Source: Kineococcus sp. NBC_00420 | GTDB lineage: Bacteria > Actinomycetota > Actinomycetes > Actinomycetales > Kineococcaceae | DNA: 64,000 nucleotides | Direction of reading: 5' to 3' | Assembly (NCBI RefSeq): GCF_036021035.1 | Contig: NZ_CP107930.1 | Location: forward strand, 4,402,001 to 4,466,000 | The notes under the pieces: model-generated | Told to the model about the DNA's origin: nothing | Database searches by the model: none | What the model saw: the letters and a program-made list of their open reading frames with translations, nothing else | Part shown: in pieces, positions 15,261 to 24,277 of the stretch | Layout of the letters: each line of letters starts with the position of its first letter | Position numbering within the stretch: position 1 is the first letter of the stretch | Position numbers and translations under genes: made by a program

Positions 15261-17582
15261 CCCGGTGGCCACGACCACCCGCGCGATCCGCACGACCTCG
15301 ACGGAACGGACGTGGACACCGTCCGGCACGTCGCGCACGGACGGGTCCACGAACACCCCCGTCGCCCTGTGCCACGGGAGGAGTTCCAGGTCGAGGCCGT
15401 CGCGGCTCACCGGGTCCCGCCACGGGGTCAGGTCGAGTTCCCAGACGCGGCCGTGCCAGAAGTGGTCGCTGACCACGACCCCGTCGACCACGGCCCGGCC
15501 GACGTCACCGGTCCAGTCGATCCGCAGCAGCACCCGGTCGGTCCCGGTGAGGAGTTCCGGCGGGACGTCCACGTGGACCCGGGCCGCGCCGGAGAAGTCG
15601 GTGGGGGCGCTGAGCCGGTCCGCCGGTCCACCGCGGCGGGGCGCGGGCGGGGCGGGGGCGATCGGGTGCAGGTCGCGCAGCAGGGTCACCGTGCCGCTGC
15701 CGGCCACCGCCACCGTCTGCGTGGACCACGGGTCCTCCGCCCGGCCCGTCAGGACCGAGAGCGTGACCGCGTCCCGGTCGGTGTGCAGGACGAGCCCACC
15801 CTCGCCCGCGTAGAGCGGGGCGTCGCTGAGGACGAGGCGTCGTGCGCCGTCCACGTCGAGGGCGTAGAGGCGGTTCGCGGTGGCCTCGTCGAGCACCAGC
15901 AGGCGCACCCCGGGGAGTTCGACGACGCTCGCGGGGCCGGGCTCCCGGGTGAGCTCGACGACGGTGGCGCCGTCCCGGAACTCCCCACGGGCGGTCCCGG
16001 ACACCGCCGTCCGCCCCTCGAGGACGAGTTCGACGGGAACCCCGTCGGTGGCGACGAGGACCACGAACCCGTGCCCGGCCACGGTGGTCCGGGTGAGGAC
16101 CTGCGCGGTGGCGCTGCGCAGGACGAGACCGTCGGCGAGGGGGTAGCGGACCGGCCACGCCACCGACACCCCGGGGGGCAGGTCGAGCGGACGGCTGGGC
16201 AGGGTCACCGCGCCGTCGTCGAACTCCACGGTGAACCGGACGCCCGGTTGCGCCGCGAGGGGGTGGCGCGCCGGTTGGTAGGTGGTGACGAACACGTACC
16301 CCCGCAAGCCGTCGGAACGCACGGCCCAGCGCAGTTCGCCCGGATCCTCGCCGCCCCCGCCGACGACGCTGGGCATCGCGGCGAGCGCGGAACCGTCCTC
16401 GGCCAGCCAGAGGTGCTGGCGGCGCAGCAGGTGGTGGTGCCGGCGGACCTGCCCGTGCTCGCCGATCGGGGCGGCGAAGTCGTAGCTGCGGGTGGGGACG
16501 TCGTTGGGGTACCCGGTGGCGTGGGACTCCTGCTGGGTCCCCTCCGCCCCGGTCCGCTGGGTGCCCCCGGCGTAGACGTAGTACCCCTGCCAGACCGAGC
16601 CGCTGCCGATCTTCGCCAGGGCCAGCGCGGCGACGTCCTCGGGGGTGACGAGCGGTCGCCGGTGGTACGCGACGTGCATGCCGCCGCCGAGTTCGCAGGT
16701 GGCGAAGGGGGACGCGGTGTCGTCCGTGCGCGCCACCGCCGCGGACGTGACCCCGTCCAGGGCGGCCCGCACGTCGGCCCCGACGCTGAGGTCGTCGCGC
16801 TCCCGGGTGTAGCGGAAGTGCAGACGGCCGTAAGCCGGCCAGTCGGTGCCGGCCTCGTCCCAGAACCCGTCGGAGTACGCGCCGTAGACCGGGAGCAGCG
16901 TGTCCGGGACCTGCGCCCCGCCCCAGCCGGTCGCGGTCCAGACCGGCACCCGGAGCCCGAGCTCCTCGGCGGTCTCGCGCAACCGGGCCAGGTGCTCCGG
17001 CTGGTCGTAGAGCTCGTTGTCGATCTGGGCGGCCACGACCGGGCCGCCGGACGCGTGGGTCAGGTCGGCCACCTGCGCGATGGTCTCGGCGTAGAAGCGG
17101 CGCACGAGGTCGAGGTAGGCCGGGTCGTTCGTCCGGGTCGCGAGGTCACGGGACACCAGCCAGTCCGGGAAACCCCCGTGGCGGGACTCGCCGTGGGCCC
17201 ACGGCCCCAGCCGGAGCACGACGTCCAGGCCGTTCCCGGCCGCGGTCACCACGAAGGCGCGCAGGTCGAGGTCGCCGTCCCAGCGGAAGTCCCCGGGGGC
17301 GGGTTCGTGGGCGTTCCAGAACACGTAGGTGGCCACCGAGGTCAGCCCGCCGACCCGGGCGTGGCCCAGGACCTCGGACCAGCGTTCCCGCGGGACGCGG
17401 GAGAAGTGGACCTCGCCCGTCACGGGGAACCACGGCCTGCCGCCCCGTTCGAGCCGGCCGCTGGTGACCTCGATGCGGTCCGGGGTGCCGGCGGGTTCCC
17501 CCAGCGGGAGGTGCCCCCGGCGGACGTCCGCGGGCCTCCCGGCGCGCAGGGTGCGGGTGGGGTGCGCGACGTCGGCGTCCAT
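15243..17582 (-). CDS. Glycoside hydrolase family 35 beta-galactosidase
   Basis: A 779-residue enzyme. The N-terminal TIM barrel has FPVTGEVHFSRVPRERW, the acid/base Glu190 in QIDNELYD and a nucleophile candidate Glu297 in FATCELGGG. The C-terminal part consists of beta domains that form the usual GH35 carbohydrate-binding lobes. GH35 enzymes release terminal beta-galactose with retention. QIDNE replaces the more common QxENE, a small deviation. No signal peptide, so intracellular. ATG 17582 is 8 bases after the TAGCCT of operator B and has no ribosome site, so the mRNA is probably leaderless. Confidence 0.87.
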   Translation of the reverse strand: MDADVAHPTRTLRAGRPADVRRGHLPLGEPAGTPDRIEVTSGRLERGGRPWFPVTGEVHFSRVPRERWSEVLGHARVGGLTSVATYVFWNAHEPAPGDFRWDGDLDLRAFVVTAAGNGLDVVLRLGPWAHGESRHGGFPDWLVSRDLATRTNDPAYLDLVRRFYAETIAQVADLTHASGGPVVAAQIDNELYDQPEHLARLRETAEELGLRVPVWTATGWGGAQVPDTLLPVYGAYSDGFWDEAGTDWPAYGRLHFRYTRERDDLSVGADVRAALDGVTSAAVARTDDTASPFATCELGGGMHVAYHRRPLVTPEDVAALALAKIGSGSVWQGYYVYAGGTQRTGAEGTQQESHATGYPNDVPTRSYDFAAPIGEHGQVRRHHHLLRRQHLWLAEDGSALAAMPSVVGGGGEDPGELRWAVRSDGLRGYVFVTTYQPARHPLAAQPGVRFTVEFDDGAVTLPSRPLDLPPGVSVAWPVRYPLADGLVLRSATAQVLTRTTVAGHGFVVLVATDGVPVELVLEGRTAVSGTARGEFRDGATVVELTREPGPASVVELPGVRLLVLDEATANRLYALDVDGARRLVLSDAPLYAGEGGLVLHTDRDAVTLSVLTGRAEDPWSTQTVAVAGSGTVTLLRDLHPIAPAPPAPRRGGPADRLSAPTDFSGAARVHVDVPPELLTGTDRVLLRIDWTGDVGRAVVDGVVVSDHFWHGRVWELDLTPWRDPVSRDGLDLELLPWHRATGVFVDPSVRDVPDGVHVRSVEVVRIARVVVATGVSSMG

Positions 17583-17590
17583 GACGGCTC

Positions 17591-17651
17591 AGGCTAGGTG
17601 CGCGCCCCGGTGGGGAACCATGGGTGATCCCGCGCCGGGGATGGACGAAAC
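17591..17651 (-). promoter_or_regulatory. AraC-type operator/promoter B (GH35)
   Basis: On the minus strand: GTTTCGTCCAT, 17 bases, CCATGG (17618-17623), 21 bases, TAGCCT (17591-17596), 8 bases, ATG of GH35. It fills the gap between the AraC and GH35 genes. The match to site A covers both half-sites and all spacings. Confidence 0.75.
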
Positions 17652-17653
17652 GC

Positions 17654-18529
17654 TCACGCGGTCCGGGCGCGGAACGCCGTCGGCGACTGGCCGTGGGTCC
17701 GGCTGAACTGGCGGGAGAAGTACAACCCGTCGTCGTAGCCGCAGGCGGTCGCGACCTCCGCCACGCTCAGCGACGTGCCGTCGAGCAGTTCCCGGGCGCG
17801 GGCCATCCGCAGGTCGCTCTGGTAGCGCAGCGGGGAGGTCCCGACGTGCTGGCGGAACAGGGTCCCCAGCTGCGAGGGGCTGAGTCCGACCATCGCCGCG
17901 AGGGCGTCGACGGGGGTCCGTCGCGGCGTGGTCGCCCGCAGGTGCTCGACGGCCCGTTCCACCGGGCTCAACGCGGGGCCGCGGGGCCGGCGCCCGGTGG
18001 CGATCACCTGCGTGAGCGCGTGGAACGCGGCCCCCGAGGCCTGGACGAGCCCCCCGGCCGTCCCGGTGTCGAGGGCGTCCAGCACCCCCGACACCAGGCT
18101 CGTCAGCGCACCGGGGTCGCGCAGGTGCGAGACCGGACCGCCCGCGGCGGTGGCCGCCGCGGTCAGCAGGTCGTCGGCGTCGGGGCCCGTGACGTGCATC
18201 CACCACAACGTCCACGGGTCCTCGCGGTCGGCCCCGTACTCGTGGGCGACCCCGGCGCGCAGCAGGACGGCGTCGCCGCGGTGCACGGGGTGGGAACCCT
18301 GCGGGGTCCGGCACCAGCCCGAACCGTCCGTGCAGAAGAGCACCACGTGCTGGCGGGCACCCTCGGGCCGACCCCGGCCGTGATCGGCAGCCCGGGGGAA
18401 GAACCCGGCGTCGGTGACCAGCAGCCGGTCCGTCACGGGGCGGGTCCTCGCCTCGCGCACCACGGGCCGGGGGAGGACGAACATCCGCTGCCCGGCGAAA
18501 CCGTCCCGCACCGTGGCCGCTTCGTCCAT
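17654..18529 (-). CDS. AraC-family transcriptional regulator
   Basis: A 291-residue regulator with an N-terminal cupin-like sugar-sensing domain (residues ~1-150) and a C-terminal double helix-turn-helix (~195-291). The HTH includes VDALAAMVGLSPSQLGTLFR and the signature VATACGYDDGLYFSRQFSRTHGQSP. It most likely binds the direct repeats A, B and D and activates the island when its sugar is present. It has its own -35/-10 promoter (TTGACC, 17, TTCCAT) ending 6 bases before ATG 18529, so it is probably leaderless and independent of the repeats. Confidence 0.9.
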   Translation of the reverse strand: MDEAATVRDGFAGQRMFVLPRPVVREARTRPVTDRLLVTDAGFFPRAADHGRGRPEGARQHVVLFCTDGSGWCRTPQGSHPVHRGDAVLLRAGVAHEYGADREDPWTLWWMHVTGPDADDLLTAAATAAGGPVSHLRDPGALTSLVSGVLDALDTGTAGGLVQASGAAFHALTQVIATGRRPRGPALSPVERAVEHLRATTPRRTPVDALAAMVGLSPSQLGTLFRQHVGTSPLRYQSDLRMARARELLDGTSLSVAEVATACGYDDGLYFSRQFSRTHGQSPTAFRARTA

Positions 18530-18535
18530 CCGGCC

Positions 18536-18564
18536 ATGGAACGCGCCGACCGGGGCGGGGTCAA
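18536..18564 (-). promoter_or_regulatory. Promoter of the AraC gene
   Basis: On the minus strand TTGACC (18559-18564), 17 bases, TTCCAT (18536-18541), 6 bases, ATG 18529. Unlike sites A, B and D it has a -35, so basal expression without activator is expected. Confidence 0.55.
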
Positions 18565-18582
18565 GCGGCTCGCCGCCCGGTG

Positions 18583-18642
18583 GTTCGTCCATGTCCGCCG
18601 TCGTTCGAGCCATGGCGGCGGCGGCCGGGCCGCGCCTAGCGT
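18583..18642 (+). promoter_or_regulatory. AraC-type operator/promoter D (DUF5107-TPR gene)
   Basis: On the plus strand: GGTTCGTCCAT, 17 bases, CCATGG (18610-18615), 21 bases, TAGCGT (18637-18642), 7 bases, GTG. Orientation relative to the driven gene is the same as for A and B. Confidence 0.75.
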
Positions 18643-18649
18643 CTCGATC

Positions 18650-21583
18650 GTGGAGCAGACGACAGTCCCCGGCATCACCCTCCCCGACGCCCCCGAGCGG
18701 CTGCGGCCGGACCTGGCGGCGGGCGCCGCGGTGGCGTGGAACGCGCCCCTGACCATCCGGACCTACGAGGCGGGTGAACCCAGCCCGTTCCCGATGTACC
18801 TCGACCGCCGCGTCTACCAGGGCTCCAGCGGCACGGTGTACCCGCTGCCGTTCGTCGAGCACGTCGCCGACCACGGGATCGACCGGGAGTGGCAGGCGGT
18901 CCACCTGGAGAACCGCTACGTGCGGCTGGTGGTGCTGCCCGAACTCGGTGGCCGGATCCACGTCGGCTACGACAAGATCACCGGGTACGACTTCTTCTAC
19001 CGCAACGACGTGGTCAAACCCGCGCTCGTCGGTCTCGGGGGCCCCTGGATCAGCGGTGGCGTCGAGTTCAACTGGCCGCAGCACCACCGTCCCGGGACCT
19101 ACCTCCCCGTCGAGACCACGATCCAGCACGACGAGGACGGGACCGTCACCGTCTGGTGCGGGGACCACGACCCGTTCCAGCGCATGGCCGCCCAGCACGG
19201 GGTGCGGTTGCGTCGCGACAGCTCCGTCGTCGAACTCGTGGTCCGGTTGCACAACCGGACCAGCGACCGGCAGTCGTTCCTGTGGTGGGCCAACGTCGCG
19301 GCCCGCGTCCACGAGGAGTTCCAGTCGTTCTTCCCCGAGGACGTCCGCCACGTCGCCGACCACGCCCGGCGGGCGATCACCGGGTTCCCCCGGTCCGATC
19401 GCGACTACTACGGCGTGGACTACCCGCAGCGGGCCCGCGAGAACCCCGGTGCGGACCGCATCGACTTCTACCGCAACATCCCGGTGCCCACCTCGTACAT
19501 GGTGGTCGACTCCCAGGGGGACTTCTTCGGCGGTTACGACCACGCCGCGGGAGCGGGGTTCGTGCACTGGGCCGAACGACGGATCTCCCCCGGCAAGAAG
19601 CAGTGGACGTGGGGGAACGCCCCCTTCGGCCACGCCTGGGATGCCCAGCTGAGCGACGACGACGGCCCCTACGTGGAACTCATGGCCGGCGTCTACACCG
19701 ACAACCAACCCGACTTCAGCTGGTTGCTGCCGGGGGAGACGAAGACGTTCGTGCAGCACTGGTACCCGGTGCCGGCGATCGGCGTCGTGCACCAGGCGAC
19801 CCCGGACGCCGCGGTGCACGTGGAACGGGGTTCCACCGTCGTCGCCCGTTTCGCCGTCACCGCGACCCGGCGCCGCGCGCAGCTGCGCATCCTCCGGGAC
19901 GGGGAACTCGTCGCCTCCCGGACCGCGGACCTGACCCCGGGGGTTCCCGCGGAGGTGACCTGGGAGGGTTCCACCGGAGCACTGCGGGTGGAACTCCTCG
20001 ACGCGGCCGGACGGGTCCTCGTGCGGTGGGCACCGGTCGAGGTCGACGAGAACGCCGGAGAGCCCGAGGTGGCGACGGAACCTCCCACGCCCGAGGCGAC
20101 GGGTTCGGTGGAGGAGTTGTTCCTCACCGGCCTGCACCTCAGTCAGTACCGCCACCCCACGAGGTCCCCGGTGCCTTACTGGCGCGAGGCGTTGCGCCGC
20201 GACCCCGGCGACGTCCGGACGAACCTCGCCCTGGCCGACCGCGCCTACCGCGCCGGGTCCTACGAGACGGCGCGGCGGGGGGTCGAGACGGCGTTGCGCC
20301 GCCTCACCCGGCGCAACGCGAACCCCCTCGACGCCGAGGCGTACTACCTGCACGGTCTGGTGCTGGCCCGGCTCGGCCGGGTCGAGGACGCCGAACGGGC
20401 GTTCGGGAAGGCCGGCTGGGACGGCACCTGGGCCGCCGCCGCCGGTCTGGAACTCGCCCGTTCGCTGGCGCGCCGCGGTCGCAACCGCGCCGCCCTGCGC
20501 GTCCTCGACACCCTGGACGGGGTGGTCGCCCACGACACCCGGCGGATCGCGGTGCGGGTGCTGCTCTGGCGTCGGAGCGGGAACCACCGAGGTGCGGGCG
20601 AGGTGCTGCGGGCCGCGCTCGCGGTGGACCCGCTGGACGCGACGCTGCGCTTCCTGGACCAGCGCGAGCTCGCCGACGACGCGGGTCTGCTGCTGGACGT
20701 CGCGCTCGACCTGCGCGCGGCCGGGGAGCACGGGCAGGCCCTGCGGTTGCTCGAGCGCGTCGCCGCGGTCCCCGTCGGTGCCGCCGGGAACTTCCGGCCC
20801 GTCGCGGAGTACGCGGCCGCGGTCGTGCACGAGGAACTCGGCTCCCCGGCGGAGGCGGCGGCGGCCCGCGACCGGGCCCGTCGCAGCGACCCGACCCGGG
20901 CCTTCCCGTCCGGCCTCGACGCGCACGACGTCCTGCTCGCCGCCCTCGACGCCGATCCCGCGGACACCACCGCGGGGTTCCTGCTGGGCAACCTGCTCTA
21001 CGCCCACGGCCGTCGGGTCGAGGCGAGCGAACTCTGGGAGGCGTGCGTCGCCCGGGGGATGCGCCACCCCGTCCTGCTGCGCAACGCGGGCCTCGCCGCC
21101 CACAACGTCTCCCACGACGACGAACGCGCCTGGGCGCGCTACGCAGCGGCGGTCGAGGTCTCCGGTGCGGACGCGCGGCTGCGCTACGAGCAGGACCAGC
21201 TGGCCGTCCGGCTCGGCCACGACCCCGCGCAGCGCTTCGCGCGCCTGCGACCGGTCGAGGACCTCGTCCTGACCCGCGACGACCTGACGGTGGACTACGT
21301 CGCGCTGCTGCTCGACCAGGGGTTCGCGGCGCGGGCCCGCGAGATCCTCTCGACCCGGCCGTTCCACCCCTGGGAGGGCGGCGAGGGCCGGGTCGTCGCC
21401 GCCTGGGACGCGACCGCCGCCGCACTCGGCGTGGACCCCGGGGACCCCCCGACCTCGCTCGGCGAGGCCCGCCCCCTCCACCCGGCCCCGGCGGCCGTGG
21501 GCGCCGACGGCGCCACCGACTACTTCGCCACCAGCCTCCCGGACCTCCTGCTCTTCGCGCGGGAGGACGGGGACGGGTGGTGA
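18650..21583 (+). CDS. DUF5107 and TPR-repeat protein
   Basis: A 977-residue protein without signal peptide. Residues ~40-380 match the DUF5107 type: a mutarotase-like beta-sandwich with GRIHVGYDKITGYDFFYRND, GVEFNWPQHHRPGTYLP and NRTSDRQSFLWWANVA. The rest (~470-900) is tetratricopeptide-like helical repeats (YYLHGLVLARLGRVEDAERAF). DUF5107-TPR proteins are often found in glycan-use loci, but their activity is not established. GTG 18650 lies 7 bases after the operator D -10, consistent with a leaderless mRNA. It overlaps the mutarotase-like gene by 4 bases. Confidence 0.82.
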   Translation: MEQTTVPGITLPDAPERLRPDLAAGAAVAWNAPLTIRTYEAGEPSPFPMYLDRRVYQGSSGTVYPLPFVEHVADHGIDREWQAVHLENRYVRLVVLPELGGRIHVGYDKITGYDFFYRNDVVKPALVGLGGPWISGGVEFNWPQHHRPGTYLPVETTIQHDEDGTVTVWCGDHDPFQRMAAQHGVRLRRDSSVVELVVRLHNRTSDRQSFLWWANVAARVHEEFQSFFPEDVRHVADHARRAITGFPRSDRDYYGVDYPQRARENPGADRIDFYRNIPVPTSYMVVDSQGDFFGGYDHAAGAGFVHWAERRISPGKKQWTWGNAPFGHAWDAQLSDDDGPYVELMAGVYTDNQPDFSWLLPGETKTFVQHWYPVPAIGVVHQATPDAAVHVERGSTVVARFAVTATRRRAQLRILRDGELVASRTADLTPGVPAEVTWEGSTGALRVELLDAAGRVLVRWAPVEVDENAGEPEVATEPPTPEATGSVEELFLTGLHLSQYRHPTRSPVPYWREALRRDPGDVRTNLALADRAYRAGSYETARRGVETALRRLTRRNANPLDAEAYYLHGLVLARLGRVEDAERAFGKAGWDGTWAAAAGLELARSLARRGRNRAALRVLDTLDGVVAHDTRRIAVRVLLWRRSGNHRGAGEVLRAALAVDPLDATLRFLDQRELADDAGLLLDVALDLRAAGEHGQALRLLERVAAVPVGAAGNFRPVAEYAAAVVHEELGSPAEAAAARDRARRSDPTRAFPSGLDAHDVLLAALDADPADTTAGFLLGNLLYAHGRRVEASELWEACVARGMRHPVLLRNAGLAAHNVSHDDERAWARYAAAVEVSGADARLRYEQDQLAVRLGHDPAQRFARLRPVEDLVLTRDDLTVDYVALLLDQGFAARAREILSTRPFHPWEGGEGRVVAAWDATAAALGVDPGDPPTSLGEARPLHPAPAAVGADGATDYFATSLPDLLLFAREDGDGW

Positions 21584-22518
21584 GCGTCCCGGGACGGGCG
21601 TTCCACCTGGTGGACGCCGGGTACGAGGCCCACGTGATGAGCGTCGGGGCGACGCTGCGCCGGCTGACGTCCCGGGGTCGCGACCTCGTCCTGCCCTTCG
21701 AGGCGGCCCAGGTGCGGCCGGCGATGTCGGGCACGCTGCTGGCGCCCTGGCCCAACCGGGTCGGCGACGGTCGCTACGTCTTCGGGGGTGCGACGCACCA
21801 GCTCGACGTGAACGAGGTCGACCTGGGCAACGCCACGCACGGCCTCGTCGCGTGGTCGGACTTCGACGGCCACCAGGACGGACCGGACCACGTTCGGCTC
21901 ACCACGACGATCGAGCCCCGGCCGGGCTACCCCTGGTGCGTCGACCTGTCGGTCGACCTCACCCTCGGGGAGTCCGGGCTGCGCCAGGAGGTCACGGCCG
22001 TCAACCGCAGCGGCTCTCCCGCGCCCTTCGGGGTGGGCGGACACCCGTACCTGCTGGCGGGGCTGCCGGAGGAGCGGGCAGTGGACGCCTGGTTCCTCGA
22101 GGTCCCCGCCGAGCGCGTGCTCACGACCGACGAGCGCCGGCTGCCGGTGGGGGAGGTCGCCGTCGCCGGTGCGCTCGACTTCCGGGCGCGGCGGCCCGTG
22201 GGTGACGTCGTCCTGGACCGGTCCTTCACGGGGCTGCGGGCGGGGCCCGACGGCTTCGTGCGGGTCCGGGTCACCGACGCCGGGGGCCGGGGAGCCGAGC
22301 TCGTCCTCGATCACCGCTGCCCGTGGGTCCACGTCTACTCCGCCGACCTCTCCACGGGAGCAGCCCACCGCGCCGCGCTCGCCGTCGAACCCCTGACCTG
22401 CCCGCCGGACGCGTTCCGTTCCGGTCGTGACCTCATCGGCCTGGCCCCGGGGGCCTCGACCACGGCGGGCTGGACGATCCGGGCCGTGGGTGGCGGCGGG
22501 GACGCGGCGAGCGACTAG
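21580..22518 (+). CDS. Aldose 1-epimerase family protein
   Basis: A 312-residue mutarotase-fold protein: APWPNRVGDGRY, NATHGLVAW (catalytic His region), GVGGHPYLLAG (second His) and AVEPLTCPPDAF (Glu base). Such enzymes interconvert alpha and beta anomers of aldoses such as galactose. The GTG overlaps the DUF5107-TPR stop (GTGA), so it belongs to the AraC-linked island and would handle beta-galactose released by GH35/GH2. Exact sugar unknown. Confidence 0.88.
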   Translation: MSVPGRAFHLVDAGYEAHVMSVGATLRRLTSRGRDLVLPFEAAQVRPAMSGTLLAPWPNRVGDGRYVFGGATHQLDVNEVDLGNATHGLVAWSDFDGHQDGPDHVRLTTTIEPRPGYPWCVDLSVDLTLGESGLRQEVTAVNRSGSPAPFGVGGHPYLLAGLPEERAVDAWFLEVPAERVLTTDERRLPVGEVAVAGALDFRARRPVGDVVLDRSFTGLRAGPDGFVRVRVTDAGGRGAELVLDHRCPWVHVYSADLSTGAAHRAALAVEPLTCPPDAFRSGRDLIGLAPGASTTAGWTIRAVGGGGDAASD

Positions 22519-22521
22519 CCT
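22516..22521 (+). promoter_or_regulatory. Leaderless promoter -10 of ettA
   Basis: TAGCCT overlaps the stop codon of the mutarotase-like gene and lies 7 bases before the GTG of ettA. Confidence 0.5.
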
Positions 22522-22528
22522 GGGGCCC

Positions 22529-24211
22529 GTGGCGGAATTCATCTACGTGATGTCCAAGGCTCGCAAGGCGCACGGGGACAAGGTCATCCTCGACGACGTC
22601 TCGATGTCGTTCTTCCCCGGCGCGAAGATCGGGGTCGTCGGCCCCAACGGTGCGGGCAAGTCGAGCGTGCTGAAGATCATGGCGGGGCTCGACCAGCCCT
22701 CCAACGGCGAGGCCCGCCTCTCGCCGGGCTACAGCGTCGGCATCCTCATGCAGGAGCCGGCCCTCGACGAGACCAAGACGGTGCTGCAGAACGTCCAGGA
22801 CGGTCTCGGCGAGCTCAAGGTCAAGATGGACCGCTACAACGAGATCACCGGTCTCTTCGAGGACCCCGACGCCGACTTCGACGCCCTCATGTCGGAGATG
22901 GGCCAGCTGCAGGAGGAGCTCGACCACGCCAACGCGTGGGACATGGACTCCCAGCTCGAGCAGGCCATGGACGCGCTGCGCTGCCCGCCCGGCGACTCCG
23001 ACGTCTCGGTCCTCTCCGGGGGGGAGAAGCGTCGCGTCGCCCTGTGCAAGCTGCTGCTCGAGCAGCCCGACCTGCTGCTGCTCGACGAACCCACCAACCA
23101 CCTCGACGCCGAGTCGGTGACGTGGCTGGAGCAGCACCTCGCGAAGTACCCCGGTGCCGTGCTGGCCGTGACCCACGACCGCTACTTCCTCGACAACGTC
23201 GCGCAGTGGATCCTCGAGCTCGACCGCGGTCGCGCCTACCCCTACGAGGGCAACTACTCCACCTACCTGGAGAAGAAGCAGTCCCGCATGGAGGTCCAGG
23301 GCAAGAAGGACCTCAAGCTGGCCAAGCGCCTCAAGGACGAGCTCGAGTGGGTCCGCTCCAACGCCAAGGGCCGCCAGACCAAGTCCAAGGCGCGCCTGAA
23401 CCGCTACGAGGAGATGGCCGCCGAGGCCGAGCGCACGCGCAAGCTCGACTTCGAGGAGATCCAGATCCCGGCCGGTCCCCGGCTGGGTCAGGTCGTCATC
23501 GAGGCGAAGGACCTCAAGAAGTCCTTCGGTGACCGCACCCTCATCGAGGGTCTGTCCTTCTCCTTGCCGCGCAACGGCATCGTCGGCGTCATCGGGCCCA
23601 ACGGCGTCGGGAAGACGACGCTGTTCAAGACCATCGTCGGCCTCGAGGACCTCGACTCCGGCGACCTCAAGATCGGCGAGACGGTCAAGCTGTCCTACGT
23701 CGACCAGTCCCGCGGTGGCCTGGACGCGTCGAAGTCGCTGTGGGAGACGGTCTCCGACGGCCTGGACTACATCCAGGTCGGCAACCAGGAGATGCCCTCG
23801 CGGGCCTACGTCTCGGCGTTCGGCTTCAAGGGCCCGGACCAGCAGAAGCCGGCCGGCGTCCTCTCCGGCGGGGAGCGCAACCGCCTCAACCTGGCGCTGA
23901 CGCTCAAGGAGGGCGGCAACGTCCTGCTCCTCGACGAACCCACCAACGACCTCGACGTCGAGACCCTGGGGTCGCTCGAGAACGCCCTGCTGGAGTTCCC
24001 CGGGTGCGCCGTCGTCGTGAGCCACGACCGCTGGTTCCTCGACCGGGTGACGACGCACATCCTGGCCTACGAGGGCACGGAGGAGAACCCGGGGAACTGG
24101 TACTGGTTCGAGGGGAACTTCGCCGGCTACGAGGAGAACAAGGTCTCCCGCCTCGGGCCGGACGCCGCGCGCCCGCACCGCGTGACGTACCGCAAGCTCA
24201 CCCGCGACTGA
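22529..24211 (+). CDS. ettA: Energy-dependent translational throttle protein EttA (ABC-F ATPase)
   Basis: A 560-residue ABC-F protein with two ATPase domains and no membrane segments. Domain 1: Walker A GPNGAGKSS (~38), signature LSGGEKRR, Walker B LLLLDEPTNHL. A charged linker follows. Domain 2: GPNGVGKTT (~356), LSGGERNR, LLLDEPTNDLD. EttA binds the ribosomal E site and gates entry into elongation by ATP/ADP ratio. The start VAEFIYVMSKARKAHG matches the family and lies 7 bases after a TAGCCT. A perfect 18-base terminator follows. Confidence 0.95.
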   Translation: MAEFIYVMSKARKAHGDKVILDDVSMSFFPGAKIGVVGPNGAGKSSVLKIMAGLDQPSNGEARLSPGYSVGILMQEPALDETKTVLQNVQDGLGELKVKMDRYNEITGLFEDPDADFDALMSEMGQLQEELDHANAWDMDSQLEQAMDALRCPPGDSDVSVLSGGEKRRVALCKLLLEQPDLLLLDEPTNHLDAESVTWLEQHLAKYPGAVLAVTHDRYFLDNVAQWILELDRGRAYPYEGNYSTYLEKKQSRMEVQGKKDLKLAKRLKDELEWVRSNAKGRQTKSKARLNRYEEMAAEAERTRKLDFEEIQIPAGPRLGQVVIEAKDLKKSFGDRTLIEGLSFSLPRNGIVGVIGPNGVGKTTLFKTIVGLEDLDSGDLKIGETVKLSYVDQSRGGLDASKSLWETVSDGLDYIQVGNQEMPSRAYVSAFGFKGPDQQKPAGVLSGGERNRLNLALTLKEGGNVLLLDEPTNDLDVETLGSLENALLEFPGCAVVVSHDRWFLDRVTTHILAYEGTEENPGNWYWFEGNFAGYEENKVSRLGPDAARPHRVTYRKLTRD

Positions 24212-24228
24212 CGGGGACCTCCACCGGT

Positions 24229-24271
24229 GAGGGGGGTGCGGCGACCGTGACGCGGTCGCCGCACCCCCCTC
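24229..24271. terminator. Bidirectional terminator (18-bp stem)
   Basis: Perfect 18-base arms at 24229-24246 and 24254-24271 with a 7-base loop. It lies between the convergent ettA and flavoprotein genes and should serve both. Confidence 0.9.
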
Positions 24272-24277
24272 GCCGCG

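Noticed and set aside
18521-18542. A fourth AraC operator copy (TTCGTCCAT and CCATGG close together)
   Set aside because: The half-sites are only 8 bases apart instead of 21, and TTCGTCCAT is simply the reverse of the AraC start codons (Met-Asp-Glu). It may contribute as a half-site but does not fit the architecture.
17654-21481. Minus-strand frame antisense to the DUF5107-TPR gene
   Set aside because: It is a GC-rich shadow frame continuing upstream of the true AraC start; composition is Arg/Val/Gly-biased with no domain.
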